Assembly (NCBI GenBank): GCA_902544135.1
Contig: CACCBF010000002.1
Span: forward strand, 1 to 40,595
Length of the DNA stretch: 40,595 nt
From: an uncultured Pelagibacteraceae bacterium
Lineage (GTDB): Bacteria > Pseudomonadota > Alphaproteobacteria > Pelagibacterales > Pelagibacteraceae
Direction of reading: 5' to 3'
Shown here: one piece after another, positions 39,229 through 40,595 of the stretch
Layout of the letters: each line of letters starts with the position of its first letter
How positions within the stretch are numbered: position 1 is the stretch's first letter
The notes under the pieces: generated by a model
What the model saw: the letters and a program-made list of their open reading frames with translations, nothing else
What the model was told of the DNA's origin: nothing
Databases searched by the model: none
Program-made: the position numbers and the translations under genes

Positions 39229-39484
39229 TTTTTAATTTTTCGATAAATTCTTTACCGTTTTTACTGCTTTTAAATTTCGTCCAAGTATCTTTTAATGAAG
39301 ATTTATCAAGCTTTTTTTTACCTGCACTTAATTTTTCACCTGTACTTGTTTTAAGTTTTTTTGCAGTACACTCAATATATTTTGCACTTAGTTTATCAAA
39401 TTGATTACAATCAGTCTCATTTGCAAATAAAGAAGTTGAAATCAATAAAATAAAAAAGAATTTAAATAATAATTTTTTTTTCAT
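39218..39484 (-). CDS. Small secreted lysine-rich protein of unknown function
   Basis: Not recognised. The 88-residue product has a clear signal peptide (MKKKLLFKFFFILLISTSLF, likely cut after LFA at 21) and a mature part of about 67 residues with exactly two cysteines (C26, C39), which could form a disulphide in the periplasm. Many lysines follow. The start at 39484 was chosen because a longer in-frame reading adds a lysine-only stretch inside the topA end. It starts seven bases after the topA stop and overlaps the RidA-type gene by 11 bases, so the three are probably co-transcribed. Confidence 0.7.
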   Translation of the reverse strand: MKKKLLFKFFFILLISTSLFANETDCNQFDKLSAKYIECTAKKLKTSTGEKLSAGKKKLDKSSLKDTWTKFKSSKNGKEFIEKLKNDN

Positions 39485-39491
39485 TTTTTTT

Positions 39492-40595
39492 CTATTTTTT
39501 TTTCTTTTTTTTATCTTTATCGTATTCTTTTCTTTTCTCAATTAAAATTAATGCCTCTTCCATAGTTAACTCATTCGGATCCTTTTCCTCTGGTATTGTG
39601 GCATTAAGAGATTTGTATTTAATGTATGGACCATATTGTCCTTTCATAATTCTAATTGGTTTGCCATCCTCAGGATGTGTGCCCAAGTCTTTTATAGTAG
39701 ATGAAGACATTCGGCCTGGTTTAGCCTCTGCAATTAAAGTTATTGCTCTGTTTAGGCCAATAGAAAAAATTTCTTCGATATTTTCAATTCTTGCTGATTT
39801 ATTTTCACATTTTAAATAGGGACCGAATCTTCCAGTGTTTAATGTTATTTCTTTTTGATTTTCTGGATTGAGACCTAAAGATTTTGGTAGAGAGCACAAG
39901 AATTGAGCTTTTTCTAAATCAATATCTTTTAAATCTAAACCCTTAGGAATTGATATGTTTTTTAAGAGTTCGTTAACTTCAGTTTTAGATTTCTTTTTCT
40001 TTTTCTTTTTTTTTGTGTTTTCTTCTAGTTCTTTTTCACTTAAAATTTTTTCATATTGAAGATAGGGCCCAAATCTTCCATTTTTTAAATATATATCATT
40101 ACCATTTTCATGCTTTCCAATAAATTTTGGTTCTGCTAGCTGAGCTTGAGCTGCAGCTTTTGCTTTGGATAACGGCCGTGTAAATTTACAATCAGGATAA
40201 TTTGAACACCCTATAAAAGCTCCTCCTCTAAAACTATTTTTTAAACTGAGTGTGCCATTGCTACATAATTGGCATTTTCTGACTATATTTCCCTCATTAT
40301 CCTTATCAAAAATGAGTTCACCCAAACTATCATTAAGTAAATCTAAAACCTCTCTGGTTCTTTTTTCCTTAACCTCGGAAACATTGTTATTAAAGTCTTT
40401 CCAAAATAATTCTAAAACTTTAATCCAACTTTCTTTACCAGAGGTAATCTCATCTAATTGATCTTCTAATCCTGCAGTAAAATTATAATCCACATATCTT
40501 GAGAACAATTTTTCTAAGAAAGCAGAAATTAATTTTCCTCTATCTGTAGGAAAAAACCTTTTATTTAGTATTTCTGCGTATCCTCTGTTAGCTAT
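39492..40595 (-). CDS. topA: DNA topoisomerase I, C-terminal part (runs off the right edge)
   Basis: Relaxes negative supercoils. Only the last 367 residues are in the window; the reading frame is open to the edge, so the N-terminal toprim and catalytic Tyr part lies outside. Visible are RFFPTDRGKLISAFLEK (type IA core), the tetracysteine zinc site (CQLC, then GCSNYPDCKFTRPL), and three C-terminal repeats with GRFGPYLQYE, GRFGPYLKCE and GQYGPYIKYK, typical of alphaproteobacterial TopA. A lysine-only linker lies between the first two repeats, and the protein ends in a run of lysines. The internal TTG at 40508 is not the real start. Confidence 0.95.
   Translation of the reverse strand: MANRGYAEILNKRFFPTDRGKLISAFLEKLFSRYVDYNFTAGLEDQLDEITSGKESWIKVLELFWKDFNNNVSEVKEKRTREVLDLLNDSLGELIFDKDNEGNIVRKCQLCSNGTLSLKNSFRGGAFIGCSNYPDCKFTRPLSKAKAAAQAQLAEPKFIGKHENGNDIYLKNGRFGPYLQYEKILSEKELEENTKKKKKKKKSKTEVNELLKNISIPKGLDLKDIDLEKAQFLCSLPKSLGLNPENQKEITLNTGRFGPYLKCENKSARIENIEEIFSIGLNRAITLIAEAKPGRMSSSTIKDLGTHPEDGKPIRIMKGQYGPYIKYKSLNATIPEEKDPNELTMEEALILIEKRKEYDKDKKKKKK

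Noticed and set aside
39598-39819. Plus-strand 73-codon frame inside topA
   Set aside because: Antisense to conserved TopA repeats, with no independent support.
1-40595. CRISPR array, insertion sequence, prophage or defence system
   Set aside because: No regularly spaced direct repeats, transposase, integrase, nuclease or toxin-antitoxin-like genes were seen; the gene content is almost entirely housekeeping.

Overview
The window is strongly AT-rich, with very short or negative intergenic gaps. It carries an alphaproteobacterial-type order of translation genes: rlmB, tRNA-Tyr, tRNA-Gly, tuf, tRNA-Trp, secE-nusG-rplKAJL-rpoBC, rpsLG-fusA, the S10/spc/alpha clusters, secY-adk and rpoA-rplQ. Together with a lysine-rich proteome, a single tuf in this cluster, no rpmD, and weak or missing Shine-Dalgarno sequences, this points to a streamlined marine alphaproteobacterium, most likely SAR11 (Pelagibacterales). 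The taxonomic call is inference from composition, order and protein style; no search was run.

Layout. 1-2253: promoter and a large exported autotransporter-like protein with five propeller-like repeats. 2394-4438: a tightly packed block with tRNA-Leu(UAA), nadK, convergent tRNA-Thr(UGU), rlmB on the minus strand, and tRNA-Tyr(GUA) and tRNA-Gly(UCC). 4483-16826: tuf, tRNA-Trp(CCA), secE, nusG, four 50S protein genes and the two large RNA polymerase subunits. 16979-32854: str, S10, spc and alpha ribosomal clusters with secY, adk and rpoA, almost without spacers. 32864-40595: a mixed housekeeping tail with an RluA-family pseudouridine synthase, lipB, mgtE, panC, galU-ugd, and a minus-strand topA-small secreted protein-ridA operon; topA runs off the right edge.

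The genes of the centre form one functional unit: transcription machinery (RpoA/B/C, NusG), translation factors (EF-Tu, EF-G), ribosomal proteins, rRNA/tRNA functions (RlmB, five tRNAs) and protein export (SecE, SecY). The right flank adds cofactors (lipoate, pantothenate, and NADP via nadK on the left), magnesium uptake, UDP-glucuronate precursor synthesis and DNA supercoiling control.

No gap longer than 300 bases lacks a gene. No CRISPR array, insertion sequence, prophage or pseudogene was seen. This is mainly a core region and I do not see a complete undescribed system in it. The most interesting points are the repeat-passenger autotransporter, nadK squeezed between two tRNAs with essentially no spacer, the rpoC-rpsL and rplL-rpoB spacer hairpins, the missing rpmD, the chained stop/start overlaps that leave no room for classical ribosomal leaders, and a small secreted cysteine-pair protein between topA and ridA.
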